Source: Novosphingobium huizhouense
GTDB lineage: Bacteria; Pseudomonadota; Alphaproteobacteria; Sphingomonadales; Sphingomonadaceae
Assembly: GCF_020179475.1 (NCBI RefSeq)
Contig: NZ_JAILXZ010000003.1
Location: 310,001-374,000 of the forward strand
Direction of reading: 5' to 3'
DNA length: 64,000 nucleotides
Shown: positions 1 to 8,526 of the stretch, one piece after another
Layout of the letters: each line of letters starts with the position of its first letter
Position numbering within the stretch: position 1 is the stretch's first letter
Notes under the pieces: model-generated
Databases searched by the model: none
The model's input: the letters and a program-made list of their open reading frames with translations, nothing else
What the model was told of the DNA's origin: nothing
Made by a program: the position numbers and the translations under genes

Positions 1-650
1 AGCGGGCGATCACGCCGGGGCGCTGGAGCCTGAAGGCGTGGACCAGCGCCCATGTCTATCTGGGGATGCTGCTGATCGTGGTCGGCACGCTGCATTCGGG
101 CTTCGCGTTCGGCTGGAACGTGCACACGCTGGCCTGGGCGCTGATGATGCTGGTGATCGTTTCGGGCATGTTCGGCATCTGGGTCTATGCCTCGCTGCCG
201 CGCGCGCTGTCGGAAAACCGTTACGACGCCGAAGGCGCGATCACCGAGAAGCAGATGGTCGAGGCGATCCGCTCGCTCGACCGGCAGATTCACGATGCCG
301 CGCAGCCGCTCGACGCCGAAAGCGCGGCGCTGGTCAACCGCAGCCTCGAGGAAGATCCCTTCGCCGGCACGTTCTGGAACCGCCTCACCGGGCGTTATCC
401 GCGCGACGCCACCCGGACCGCGGCGGCCGAGCTGCGCCAGCGCCGCGCCTTCCTGCCGCGCCGCGCCGACGATCCGCTCGACAAGGTCGATGCCTTGCTC
501 ACCCGCAAGGAGGCGATGCTCTCGCGCATGCGGCGGCATCTCAAGCTCAAGACCTGGTTGCAGGCCTGGCTCCATGTCCACGTGCCGGTGACCTTCGCCC
601 TGATCGCCGCGCTGTCCGCGCACGTGGTCGCCGTGTTCTTCTACTGGTGA
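1..650 (+). CDS. Heme-b-like membrane subunit (5' end outside window)
   Basis: The reading frame is open from the window edge (first complete codon at base 3) to TGA at 648-650, so the N-terminus is missing; the first internal ATG at 66 is not the true start. The visible part has a membrane pair near the start with histidines (SAHVYLG, TLHSG), a charged cytoplasmic-type middle of about 110 residues with an Arg-rich patch, and a C-terminal hydrophobic segment with repeated His (WLHVHVP, ALSAHVV). Histidines spaced inside membrane helices suggest a b-type cytochrome anchor; this is inference. It ends 10 bases before the FHA/multiheme cytochrome c gene, which fits an electron-transfer pair in one operon. 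The exact family is not recognised. Confidence 0.7.
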   Translation, partial: RAITPGRWSLKAWTSAHVYLGMLLIVVGTLHSGFAFGWNVHTLAWALMMLVIVSGMFGIWVYASLPRALSENRYDAEGAITEKQMVEAIRSLDRQIHDAAQPLDAESAALVNRSLEEDPFAGTFWNRLTGRYPRDATRTAAAELRQRRAFLPRRADDPLDKVDALLTRKEAMLSRMRRHLKLKTWLQAWLHVHVPVTFALIAALSAHVVAVFFYW

Positions 651-660
651 GGGCCGCCCG

Positions 661-2562
661 ATGACGTTCCAGGTCCGCCAGATCGCGCTCAAGTCCAACG
701 GCGAGGAGATCGTCCGCCCGACCACGGTCGAGGGCGACGAACTGCTGATCGGCCGCGATTCGGCCTGCGCGGTCCACCTGCCCGACCTCGCGGTCGATCC
801 GCGCCACGCCCGCGCCATGCTGCGGGGCGACGGCACCTTGCTGGTCGAATCGCTGGGCGAGCAGCCGTTCGAGGCCGACGGGCGCAGCACGACGCGCAGG
901 ACCGTCGACCTCGCAGTCGGCGCCGAACTCGGCTTCGGCGGCCACCGGATCGCGGTTTCCCGCGACGGCGAAAGCGGCGCGGCGGTCCTGACCGTGCGCC
1001 GGGTCGAAGCGGTTTCGGAAAGCGCCGAGGACATCGACCTCGGCACCGCCTTCACCCTGAAGGGCCTGCTGCCGGGCAAGCGCAGCTCGGCCTGGGCCTT
1101 CGCCGCGCTGATGCTGCTGGCATTTCTCGTCGCGCCGATCTGGTCCTACGCCACATATCAGCCGCTGGCGATGCAGAAGGATGCCCGCCGGCCGGCGGGC
1201 GTCCACGGCGATACGGCCTGGTCATCGGGCAAGCTCAGCCTCGCCCACCACAATCTCGAGAACGACTGCCAGGCCTGCCACACCAAGGCCTTCGTCGCGG
1301 TGACCGACAATGCCTGCCTCACCTGCCACAAGGAAGATGCGCACAGCCACATCCCCGACGGCGCGCGGCTGCTGCGCGCGCGGGGCGAGCCGCAGGGCGT
1401 GGCGCGGTTCACCCAGGCGGTGGCGACCGCGTTCAACCGTCCGCAGGGCAGGTGTGCCGGATGTCACACCGAGCACGAGGGGGCCGGTGCTATGCCGGCG
1501 ACCCGGCAGCAATTCTGCACCGATTGCCACGACGGATTGAGGACGCGCTTGCCCGACAGCAAACTCGACGACGCCGCCGACTTCGGCACGGCCCACCCCC
1601 AGTTCCGCCCGAGCCTGATCGCGGCGGTGGCGCCCGGCGGCAAGCCGGTGTTCGCGCAAGTGCGCTGGGCGCCGGGGCTCAAGGAAGCGAACGGGCTCAA
1701 GTTCACGCACGCGCAGCACCTCTCGCACAGCAACGGCGTGGCGCAGATGGTCCGCCGCCGTCCCGGCCGCTTTGCCGCGGATGACGCGCTCGGCTGCCAA
1801 GATTGCCACAAGGCCGAGGCGGGCGGCGCGCGGTTCAAGCCGGTGGTGATGGAAGAGGCCTGCGAGAGCTGCCATTCGCTGACCTTCGACGAGGTCGGCG
1901 GCACCTTCCGCACATTGCGCCACGGCGAGCCCGAGCAGGTCGTGGCCGACTTGCGCGCGTTCTATCGCGGCGGCGCGCCCGCGCGGCCGGCCACGCTTTC
2001 GGGCCTCGGCCGCCGCATTCCCGGCGACGCGGCGCGCGCGGCGAGCGCCGCCGACTATGCCCGGGCGGTGCACTTCTATCCGGTGCGCGGCGACCAGGCG
2101 GTGGCCGAGGTCTTCGGCCAGGGCGGGATGTGCGCCGACTGCCACGTCATCACGCGCGGCGGCGGCGCCGCGACGAACGGGTTTGCCGTCCAACCGGTAG
2201 CGCAGAACACGCGCTACTACCACGTCGGCTGGTTCGACCATGCGGACCACCGCAAGTCCGACTGCGCCACCTGTCACACCGCCGCGAAAAGTTCGAACGA
2301 CGCGCGCGACCTGCTCGTGCCCGGGCTCGACGGCCCCGGCGGGTGCCGCTCGTGCCACGTCGGCGAGAACGGTGCGAAACTGACCAGCGCGCATGTCACC
2401 GATCCGGTCAAGTCGGATTGCGCGATGTGCCATGCCTATCACATGGACGCCGATGGTCCGACAGGGGGGAAACCGTGGAAGCCGGCCGAGCAGCGCAAGA
2501 GCCAGGGGATTGTCGCCACCGCGGAAGCAAATCGACCGCGCCGCGTGGCGCTGGCGCGGTAA
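661..2562 (+). CDS. FHA-domain multiheme (10 CxxCH) cytochrome c
   Basis: The 633-residue protein has three parts. Residues 1 to about 115 look like a forkhead-associated (FHA) domain (LLIGRDSACAVHL, then DPRHARAML). A single membrane helix lies near residues 141-163 (WAFAALMLLAFLVAPIW). The rest, about residues 200-590, carries ten CxxCH heme c motifs: CQACH, CLTCH, CAGCH, CTDCH, CQDCH, CESCH, CADCH, CATCH, CRSCH and CAMCH. The predicted topology is a cytoplasmic phosphothreonine-reading module and a periplasmic multiheme domain. It follows the heme-b-like subunit by 10 bases and probably takes electrons from it. The heme motifs are seen directly; the partner and acceptor are unknown. The usual FHA SxxH element reads DPRH here, so phosphopeptide binding is uncertain. 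Confidence 0.85.
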   Translation: MTFQVRQIALKSNGEEIVRPTTVEGDELLIGRDSACAVHLPDLAVDPRHARAMLRGDGTLLVESLGEQPFEADGRSTTRRTVDLAVGAELGFGGHRIAVSRDGESGAAVLTVRRVEAVSESAEDIDLGTAFTLKGLLPGKRSSAWAFAALMLLAFLVAPIWSYATYQPLAMQKDARRPAGVHGDTAWSSGKLSLAHHNLENDCQACHTKAFVAVTDNACLTCHKEDAHSHIPDGARLLRARGEPQGVARFTQAVATAFNRPQGRCAGCHTEHEGAGAMPATRQQFCTDCHDGLRTRLPDSKLDDAADFGTAHPQFRPSLIAAVAPGGKPVFAQVRWAPGLKEANGLKFTHAQHLSHSNGVAQMVRRRPGRFAADDALGCQDCHKAEAGGARFKPVVMEEACESCHSLTFDEVGGTFRTLRHGEPEQVVADLRAFYRGGAPARPATLSGLGRRIPGDAARAASAADYARAVHFYPVRGDQAVAEVFGQGGMCADCHVITRGGGAATNGFAVQPVAQNTRYYHVGWFDHADHRKSDCATCHTAAKSSNDARDLLVPGLDGPGGCRSCHVGENGAKLTSAHVTDPVKSDCAMCHAYHMDADGPTGGKPWKPAEQRKSQGIVATAEANRPRRVALAR

Positions 2563-2572
2563 GGCGGACGCC

Positions 2573-3436
2573 ATGCTGATTGCCCAGATCACCGACATTC
2601 ACCTCGGTTTCGAACCCGACACGCCCGACGAGTTCAACCGCCAGCGGCTCGACCGGGTGCTGGCCGAGCTCGCCGCCCTGTCGCCGCGTCCCGACCTGCT
2701 GGTGCTGACCGGCGACCTTGCCGACCGGGGCGACATCGCGAGCTACCAACGCCTGCGCGAGGCGCTCGAGGGGCTGCCCTTCCCCGTCCACTTCGCCTTG
2801 GGCAACCACGACGAGCGGGCGACCTTCCGCGCGGTGTTCCCCGAAGTCGCCTTTGCCGATGGCTTCCTGCAATACGCGATCGAGGGCGAGGCACTGCGGC
2901 TGCTGGTGCTCGACACGCTCGAGGAAGGCCGCCACGGTGGCGCGTTCTGCGACGCGCGCGCCCGTTGGCTGGCGGCGCGACTGGACGAAGCGCCGGGGCA
3001 TCCCACGCTGATCGTGCTGCACCACCCGCCGATGGAAGTCGGCATCGCCTGGATGAACACCGACCCCGCCGAACCGTGGGTATCGCGCCTCGCCGAGGAG
3101 CTGGCGGGCCGGGACAACGTGGTCGGCCTGATCTGCGGGCACATCCATCGTGCGATCACCGCGCGGTGGGAGGGGCACCTCGTCGCCACCTGCCCGTCGA
3201 CCGCGCCGCAGGTGGGGCTCGACTTGCGCCCGCTCGATCCCGACCACCCCGACGATCGCGCGCTGATCGTCGCCGACGCGCCGGGCTATGCGCTGCACTG
3301 GTGGAACGGGCGCGAGCTGATCACCCACTGGGACAGCGCGGGCGAAAAGGACGTGCTGGCGCGCTTCGATGCGCGGCTTCAGGGCATGGTCCGGCACATG
3401 ATGGCCGAGCGCCCGGGACGCGCCGCCGCGGAATGA
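2573..3436 (+). CDS. Metallophosphoesterase, CpdA-like (class III cyclic nucleotide phosphodiesterase family)
   Basis: The 287-residue protein has all calcineurin-fold metal motifs in order: DIH near residue 8, GDLAD, GNHDE, LHHPP and GHIH. This set and length match the CpdA/Icc family of cyclic nucleotide or phosphodiester hydrolases. The chosen start ATG at 2573 places the first motif at the N-terminus as in the family; longer upstream starts would overlap the cytochrome gene. The gap to the cytochrome stop is 10 bases, so it may be co-transcribed. It ends at 3436 directly against the stop codon of the convergent L,D-transpeptidase gene. The substrate (cAMP or another phosphodiester) cannot be decided from sequence. 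Confidence 0.85.
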   Translation: MLIAQITDIHLGFEPDTPDEFNRQRLDRVLAELAALSPRPDLLVLTGDLADRGDIASYQRLREALEGLPFPVHFALGNHDERATFRAVFPEVAFADGFLQYAIEGEALRLLVLDTLEEGRHGGAFCDARARWLAARLDEAPGHPTLIVLHHPPMEVGIAWMNTDPAEPWVSRLAEELAGRDNVVGLICGHIHRAITARWEGHLVATCPSTAPQVGLDLRPLDPDHPDDRALIVADAPGYALHWWNGRELITHWDSAGEKDVLARFDARLQGMVRHMMAERPGRAAAE

Positions 3437-4804
3437 TCAGCGCGCGTTGGCGTTGCCCGAGCCACCCGCGCCACGGCCGTCGCGATCGTAAGGATCCGGA
3501 AGGAAGGCGATCCGTCCTGCAGCATCGGGCGCAGCGGTGAGGTAGGTGATGTAGACCGGAACCGGCTCGGGCAGGTCGATGCGCTGGTCGATCGCCTTGC
3601 CCGCGCGAGGCAGGGGCCGACCGAGCAGCCAGCGCCCCAGCCGCGGCGCATCCTCGAGCCGCACGCAGCCCGAACTGAACTGCCGCTCGTCCTCCTTCAT
3701 CAACGCCTTTTCCGGCGTGTCGTGCAGATAGATGCCCTGGTCGTTGGGGAACATGAACTTGACCCGGCCCATGAAATTGTCGCCCCCCGGCAGTTGGCGG
3801 ACGCGGACTTCGCCGAAGCCTGCGGCGATCGCCGGCCAATCGATTTGCGCAGGGTCGACGACCTTGGCATCGTCCTCCCAACCCGACAGCACCTGGTAGC
3901 GTTTGGCCCGCAGGTAGCCGGGGCCCCTGGCGACGACCTGGGGCGCGATGCGGGCGCGGACGAGGTCCGGCGGAATGTTCCAGTAGGGGTTGAGCCGGGC
4001 ATAGCGCAGGAAGCCCGCCATCATCGGGGTGGGCATGTCGGGCTTGCCGACGACCACGCGCATCGCGCCCACGGGCTTGCCGTCCTCGATCATCGTCAGC
4101 CGCGCAGCAGCGGCGTCGACCAGCACGTAGCGCCCGGGACCGGGCGCGGGCAGCGCGCGGACCCGGGCGAGATTGGCCTCGAGCACCTGTCGCGCTGCGG
4201 CATTGCCGTGCGCAGCGGCCAGGGCGCGGCGAAGCGGGGCATAGGCAGGGTGCATCCAGCCCATCGCCTGGACGAATTGCGCGAGCGAGGGCGCCGCCGC
4301 GGCCATCTGGAGCACCGCGGCGGTTGTCGGCACGCCGGGCAGCAGTGCGGGCGATTCGGCGATCACCTCGGCCCGCGGGGCCTTGCGCATCTGCTGGACA
4401 TAGGCCGCCAGCGCCCGGCTCGCCGCAACCTCGAGCCGCAGCAGGTTTTCGGCAGTCGGCGCCTGGGCACGATCGAGCGCGCGGCGCAGGTCGCCCTCGC
4501 GCGCCTTGCGCGACTTGACACCATCAAGCGCGCCATCGCGGATCAGGTCGAGCAGGGCGCGGGCGGCGGGGGCCGCCCCGCCCTGCTCGATCCACAGCGG
4601 GCGGAAGCCGCGCGCTGCGTAGAACGCACGCAAGCCCGACGCGTCGCCGCCCTCGCCCATTTCGGCGGCGAGGGCGGAGGGCGCGACCTGTGCCTGCGCG
4701 GCGAGCGGGCCCAGAGCGAGCGGACCGGCAAGCCAGAGTGCAAGCGCGAGGCGGCGGACCAGACGGTCCGGAATCGCCCCCACGATCCGCCGCATCGGAC
4801 GCAC
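3437..4804 (-). CDS. L,D-transpeptidase (YkuD domain, YcbB-like)
   Basis: The 455-residue exported protein starts at GTG 4804 (ATG 4795 is an alternative) with a signal-like hydrophobic stretch. A scaffold domain of about 200 residues is followed by the catalytic YkuD domain, with IYLHDTP and the nucleophile motif SSGCVRLED (Cys near residue 380). The canonical SHGC reads SSGC. Family enzymes make 3-3 peptidoglycan crosslinks or attach lipoproteins in the periplasm. It lies 6 bases downstream of the glycine-zipper lipoprotein gene, so both are probably one envelope operon. It is convergent with the phosphoesterase, with no spacer between the stops. Confidence 0.88.
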   Translation of the reverse strand: MRPMRRIVGAIPDRLVRRLALALWLAGPLALGPLAAQAQVAPSALAAEMGEGGDASGLRAFYAARGFRPLWIEQGGAAPAARALLDLIRDGALDGVKSRKAREGDLRRALDRAQAPTAENLLRLEVAASRALAAYVQQMRKAPRAEVIAESPALLPGVPTTAAVLQMAAAAPSLAQFVQAMGWMHPAYAPLRRALAAAHGNAAARQVLEANLARVRALPAPGPGRYVLVDAAAARLTMIEDGKPVGAMRVVVGKPDMPTPMMAGFLRYARLNPYWNIPPDLVRARIAPQVVARGPGYLRAKRYQVLSGWEDDAKVVDPAQIDWPAIAAGFGEVRVRQLPGGDNFMGRVKFMFPNDQGIYLHDTPEKALMKEDERQFSSGCVRLEDAPRLGRWLLGRPLPRAGKAIDQRIDLPEPVPVYITYLTAAPDAAGRIAFLPDPYDRDGRGAGGSGNANAR

Positions 4805-4810
4805 GCCCGT

Positions 4811-5380
4811 TCAGCCGCGCTCGCCGGCGCGGGTATTGGCGGAAGGCGTCTGGGTCATCGGCGCGCCCGGGTAATAGCGCCCTTCGGTCTGGTAGCCGTC
4901 GACGCAGCCGTCGTTGTTGGCATCGGCCCAGACCGCGCCGGCAAGGCCGCCGACCGCTGCGCCGATCACCGCTCCGCCGAGGATGCTGCCCCCGGTCAGC
5001 GCGCCCACGCCTGCGCCGAGTGCCGCCCCGCCGGCGCCGCCGGTCAATGCGGTGTTGCCGACCGATTGGCAGGTCTTGGCGCCGGGCGTGTAGCCGCTGG
5101 GAGTCCCGGCGTAATATTGTCCGTTGGTGTAGTAGCCGTCAGCCTGGCCATCGCCGTTGCGATCCGCCCAGACCGCACCCGCGACGCCGCCGATCGCGCC
5201 GCCGACGACCGCGCCGGCGATCGGATCGAAGCCGGCCACTGCGCCGAGGCCCGCTCCAGCCGCGGCGCCGGCCGCCGCGCCGCCGGCGGTATAGGCCATG
5301 GTATTGCTGCCCGGGGTGGAAGCGCAGGCGCCCAGCGAGAGCGAGGCGGCGCTTGCGAGGATAACGAGGGTCCCTTTCAT
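4811..5380 (-). CDS. Glycine-zipper lipoprotein with duplicated acidic repeat
   Basis: The 189-residue protein has a lipoprotein signal peptide with lipobox LGAC (Cys 19). The mature part is an internal duplication. Each half has a Gly/Ala-rich glycine-zipper hairpin (GGAAAGAAAGAGLGAVAG; GGAGGAALGAGVGALTG) followed by AVWADxNxDGxxDGYxTxGxYY. The DRNGDGQADG and DANNDGCVDG segments look like calcium-binding DxDxDG loops. Glycine-zipper lipoproteins such as the Rick_17kDa/OmpA-like families insert in or brace the outer membrane. Followed after 6 bases by an L,D-transpeptidase, which suggests a wall or outer-membrane attachment role; that is inference. Confidence 0.8.
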   Translation of the reverse strand: MKGTLVILASAASLSLGACASTPGSNTMAYTAGGAAAGAAAGAGLGAVAGFDPIAGAVVGGAIGGVAGAVWADRNGDGQADGYYTNGQYYAGTPSGYTPGAKTCQSVGNTALTGGAGGAALGAGVGALTGGSILGGAVIGAAVGGLAGAVWADANNDGCVDGYQTEGRYYPGAPMTQTPSANTRAGERG

Positions 5381-5533
5381 CGTAGCACTCCTTCAACCAA
5401 CCCCCGGATGGAAAGGCCCCAAGCCAGCCCCGCTTTTGGTGGCCGGAAGGATTGCGGGAATGCCCCGGACCCTACCGGTCGCGGCAGGGAAACGGAGGGT
5501 TTTTCAATGTGTTCCAAGACAGGATGGAGCGAC

Positions 5534-5553
5534 GCGACGAAACGCTTCGTCGC
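5534..5553. repeat. 8-bp inverted repeat downstream of rpoN
   Basis: GCGACGAA-ACGC-TTCGTCGC is a perfect 8-bp stem with a 4-base loop, 9 bases past the rpoN stop codon. No T-run follows on either strand, so it is not a classical intrinsic terminator. It could protect or pause the rpoN transcript end. The rest of 5381-5562 holds no supported gene. Confidence 0.4.
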
Positions 5554-5562
5554 AGATCGCGC

Positions 5563-7056
5563 TCAGCGCACGCGGTCCAGCGCCTTCTGGCGGCGGCGCT
5601 GGACCGAGCTGCCGAGCCCGATCGCCTCGCGATACTTCGCGACCGTGCGACGGGCGAGATCGAACCCGCGCGCCTTGAGCAGATCGACCAGCGCATCGTC
5701 CGAGAGGATCGCCTTGGGATCTTCGGCGTCGATCAACTGGCGGATCGCGGCCTTGACCGCCTCGGCCGAAACCGCGCCTTCGCCGTCGGTCGAGGCGACG
5801 CCCGAGGTGAAGAAGTACTTCAGCTCGAACGTGCCGCGCTCGCAGTGCAGATATTTGTTCGAGGTGACGCGGCTGACGGTCGATTCGTGCATCTCGATCG
5901 CCTCGGCCACGGTGCGCAGCGTCAACGGGCGCAAGTGCGCGACACCGTGGCGGAAGAAGCCGTCCTGCTGCTTCACGATCTCGGCGGCAACCTTGAGGAT
6001 CGTCTTCTGGCGCTGGTCGAGCGCCTTCAGCAGCCAGTTGGCGTCAGCGAGCTTCTCGCCGAGCCAGGCCCTGGCCTCCTTGCCGACGCAGGCGCCGCGC
6101 ATCTCGACATAATAGCGCCGATTGACCACCAAGCGTGGCAGCGTCGCCTGATTGAGCGCGATGTCCCAACCATCCTTCGTCGCGCGGACGAGGATGTCGG
6201 GCACGACCGCCTCCGCAACACCCCCGCCGAAGCGCAGGCCCGGCTTGGGATCGTAGCCGCGCAGTTCGGCGAGCATGTCGGCGAAGTCTTCGTCGTCGAC
6301 CCCGCACATCCGCTTGAGCCTGGAGAGTTCACCGCGCGCGACGAGATCGAGGTTGTCGATCAGGCGCGCCATGCATGGATCGTAGCGATCGGCCTCGCGG
6401 GCCTGCAGCGCGAGGCATTCGGACAGGCTGCGTGCGCCGACCCCCGTGGGATCGAGCGTCTGGACGAGTTCGAGCGCCGCTTCGACCGTCGCGAGCGGCA
6501 GGCCGAGCGCCTGCGCCGCTTCCGACAGGGGCAGCGAGAGGTAGCCCGCCTCGTCGAGCTGGTCGATCAGCCAGCGCGCGACGAACAGTTGCTGCGGGTC
6601 GCGCGCGGCTGCCCCGACCTGCGCATGAAGATGTTCGGCGAGCGTGGTTTCCGGGCTGCCGCGCTCGTCGATCTCGGGGCCCTCGCCGCCGCCGGCCAGC
6701 CGCTGCCCACCCTCGAACCCCGCGACGCCGTCGCCCCCGTCGCCGGTATCGCGGTCGCGATCGAGCGCCGTCGGATCGATGTCGAGCGGGCGATCCTCGT
6801 CGGCGCGGCCTTCGCCGACGAGCTGGTCGACAGGCGAGCTTTCGAGATGCGTGCGGCGCAGCTCCTCCGGGCCTTCGGGCGCTTCGGGCGGAGCCGCATC
6901 GCCCAGTTCGAGCAGCGGATTGGAATCGAGCGCCTCGCCGATGAAGGTCTCGATCTCGAGGTTGGACAGCGCCAGCAGCTTGATCGCCTGCTGGAGCTGC
7001 GGCGTCATCACGAGCGACTGGCTCTGGCGGAGATCCAGCCGTGGTCCGAGCGCCAT
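5563..7056 (-). CDS. rpoN: RNA polymerase sigma-54 factor RpoN
   Basis: The 497-residue protein is a full-length sigma-54. Region I is at the N-terminus (LRQSQSLVMTPQLQQAIKLL), followed by an acidic linker of about 120 residues, the core-binding domain, and the C-terminal RpoN box (ARRTVAKYREAIGL). It directs core polymerase to -24/-12 promoters that need AAA+ activators. It is transcribed after lptB with 28 bases between them, the common alphaproteobacterial lptB-rpoN order. The raiA/hpf and ptsN genes that often follow rpoN are absent here. Confidence 0.97.
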   Translation of the reverse strand: MALGPRLDLRQSQSLVMTPQLQQAIKLLALSNLEIETFIGEALDSNPLLELGDAAPPEAPEGPEELRRTHLESSPVDQLVGEGRADEDRPLDIDPTALDRDRDTGDGGDGVAGFEGGQRLAGGGEGPEIDERGSPETTLAEHLHAQVGAAARDPQQLFVARWLIDQLDEAGYLSLPLSEAAQALGLPLATVEAALELVQTLDPTGVGARSLSECLALQAREADRYDPCMARLIDNLDLVARGELSRLKRMCGVDDEDFADMLAELRGYDPKPGLRFGGGVAEAVVPDILVRATKDGWDIALNQATLPRLVVNRRYYVEMRGACVGKEARAWLGEKLADANWLLKALDQRQKTILKVAAEIVKQQDGFFRHGVAHLRPLTLRTVAEAIEMHESTVSRVTSNKYLHCERGTFELKYFFTSGVASTDGEGAVSAEAVKAAIRQLIDAEDPKAILSDDALVDLLKARGFDLARRTVAKYREAIGLGSSVQRRRQKALDRVR

Positions 7057-7084
7057 CGTTGTCCCTCCCCGCTCCGCCCGCGTG

Positions 7085-7921
7085 CTAGAGCGTGAAGCCT
7101 TCGCCGAGGTACAGGCGGCGGACGTTGGGATCGGCGACGAGCGCTTCGGGGCTGCCCGCGAACAGCACCTGCCCGCCGTAGATGATGCAGGCGCGATCGA
7201 CGATGTCGAGCGTTTCGCGCACGTTGTGATCGGTGATGAGCACGCCGATGCCGCGGCGCTTGAGGTCCTTCACCAGATGGCGGATGTCGCTGATCGACAG
7301 CGGGTCGATCCCGGCGAAGGGTTCGTCGAGCAGGATGATCGAGGGCTTGGCTGCCAACGCGCGGGCAATTTCGCAGCGGCGCCGCTCGCCGCCCGAGAGC
7401 GCCATGGCCGGGCTTGCGCGCAGGCGGGTAAGGCCGAATTCATCGAGCAGGCGATCGAGTTCGGCGGCGCGCACGTCCTTGTCGGGCTCGATCAGCTCGA
7501 GCACCGTGGCGATGTTCTGTTCGACCGTCATGCCGCGGAAGATCGAGGTTTCCTGCGGCAGGTAGCCGAGCCCCAGGATCGCACGGCGGTACATCGGCAG
7601 CTTGGTGATATCGACCCCATCGAGCAGGATGCGGCCCGAATCGGGCCGTACCAGCCCCATGATCGAGTAGAAGCAGGTGGTCTTGCCCGCACCGTTGGGG
7701 CCGAGCAGGCCGAGCACCTCCCCCTTGCCCACCGACAGCGAAATGTCGGTAAGCACCGCGCGCTTGTCGTAGCTCTTGGCGATCGAGACGACTTCGAGCC
7801 CGCCCACGATGGGGCCGACTGCGGAAGGCGGTGACGAGGGGGCCGTTTCGGTTGAGGGATCGGCAATCATCGGATCGGTAGGACCCCAAGGCTGTTGAAT
7901 CGATGCGTTAGGCGCTGCCAT
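7085..7921 (-). CDS. lptB: LPS export ABC transporter ATP-binding protein LptB
   Basis: The protein has Walker A GPNGAGKTT, signature LSGGERRRCEIARAL, Walker B SIILLDEPFAGIDP and the H-loop region TDHNVRETL, the typical LptB pattern. LptB powers lipopolysaccharide movement from the inner membrane to the outer membrane with LptFGCA. The start is uncertain: ATG 7921 (278 residues) has a GAGG 9 bases upstream, while ATG 7870 (261 residues) is closer to the usual family length but lacks a clear ribosome site; ATG 7978 is less likely. It precedes rpoN. The lptA/lptC genes usual upstream are not here; a divergent small gene is. Confidence 0.93.
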   Translation of the reverse strand: MAAPNASIQQPWGPTDPMIADPSTETAPSSPPSAVGPIVGGLEVVSIAKSYDKRAVLTDISLSVGKGEVLGLLGPNGAGKTTCFYSIMGLVRPDSGRILLDGVDITKLPMYRRAILGLGYLPQETSIFRGMTVEQNIATVLELIEPDKDVRAAELDRLLDEFGLTRLRASPAMALSGGERRRCEIARALAAKPSIILLDEPFAGIDPLSISDIRHLVKDLKRRGIGVLITDHNVRETLDIVDRACIIYGGQVLFAGSPEALVADPNVRRLYLGEGFTL

Positions 7922-8087
7922 AGCGGCCAACCTCGCGCCGGCAAAGCCCGCCACGCGCATCTGGCAGGATTTGTGCATGGAACACGGCGATCAACCCCGC
8001 GTTCCAACCTCGCAAAATGACATGCTTGAAACAAACCGCGAGTGGTGTTCTACTCCCGGTGGGAGAGCAAACAGCACGGGGTGGCAG

Positions 8088-8447
8088 ATGGAACGGACAT
8101 CGGCCTTTTCGACGCGTAACGTCGACTGGCGCAAGCGCATGAGCGACACGGTCGCCTATGGATTGCTGGTATACACCGGCCTGCAGATCTTCGTGACGAT
8201 GCAGGCGCTCGAAACTGGCAAATCCGCATCGATGCTGCCGATGCTCGCGCTCGTCGTGCTCGTCGCGGCGATCATCCCGCTGTTCCGCCACTTCGAACGG
8301 CGATGGGAGCGCCTGGGAGACGAGGCCGCGCACGATCCCGCGCTGCGCCCGGCATTTCGCCGGGACCAGGCGCTCGTCTGGGCCTGCGCCGTGGGCCTTC
8401 CGTTCCTGCTGACGGGTCTATTCAAGGCCTTGTCCGCGATCGCCTGA
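8088..8447 (+). CDS. Small three-helix membrane protein, unknown function
   Basis: This 119-residue protein starts at ATG 8088, with a G-rich ribosome site (GGGGTGG) just upstream; frames extended further 5' run into the lptB promoter region. After a polar N-terminus there are three hydrophobic helices (around VAYGLLVYTGLQIFV, MLPMLALVVLVAAII and ALVWACAVGLPFLLTGLF) separated by a charged loop. No domain is recognised. It is divergent from lptB and 79 bases ahead of the PmbA gene. Confidence 0.7.
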   Translation: MERTSAFSTRNVDWRKRMSDTVAYGLLVYTGLQIFVTMQALETGKSASMLPMLALVVLVAAIIPLFRHFERRWERLGDEAAHDPALRPAFRRDQALVWACAVGLPFLLTGLFKALSAIA

Positions 8448-8526
8448 GGCGCCCCGCGCCGATTGCCGCGGCACTTTCGACGCGCTAAGGCCGCGCGTCT
8501 TCCCGCCAGCCAGAGGTGCATCCGCC

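Noticed and set aside
5534..5553. rpoN intrinsic terminator
   Set aside because: The hairpin is good but no T-run follows on the minus strand.
3722..6112. Long plus-strand frame over the transpeptidase, lipoprotein and rpoN genes
   Set aside because: It is a GC-driven shadow; the minus-strand genes carry well-defined motifs.
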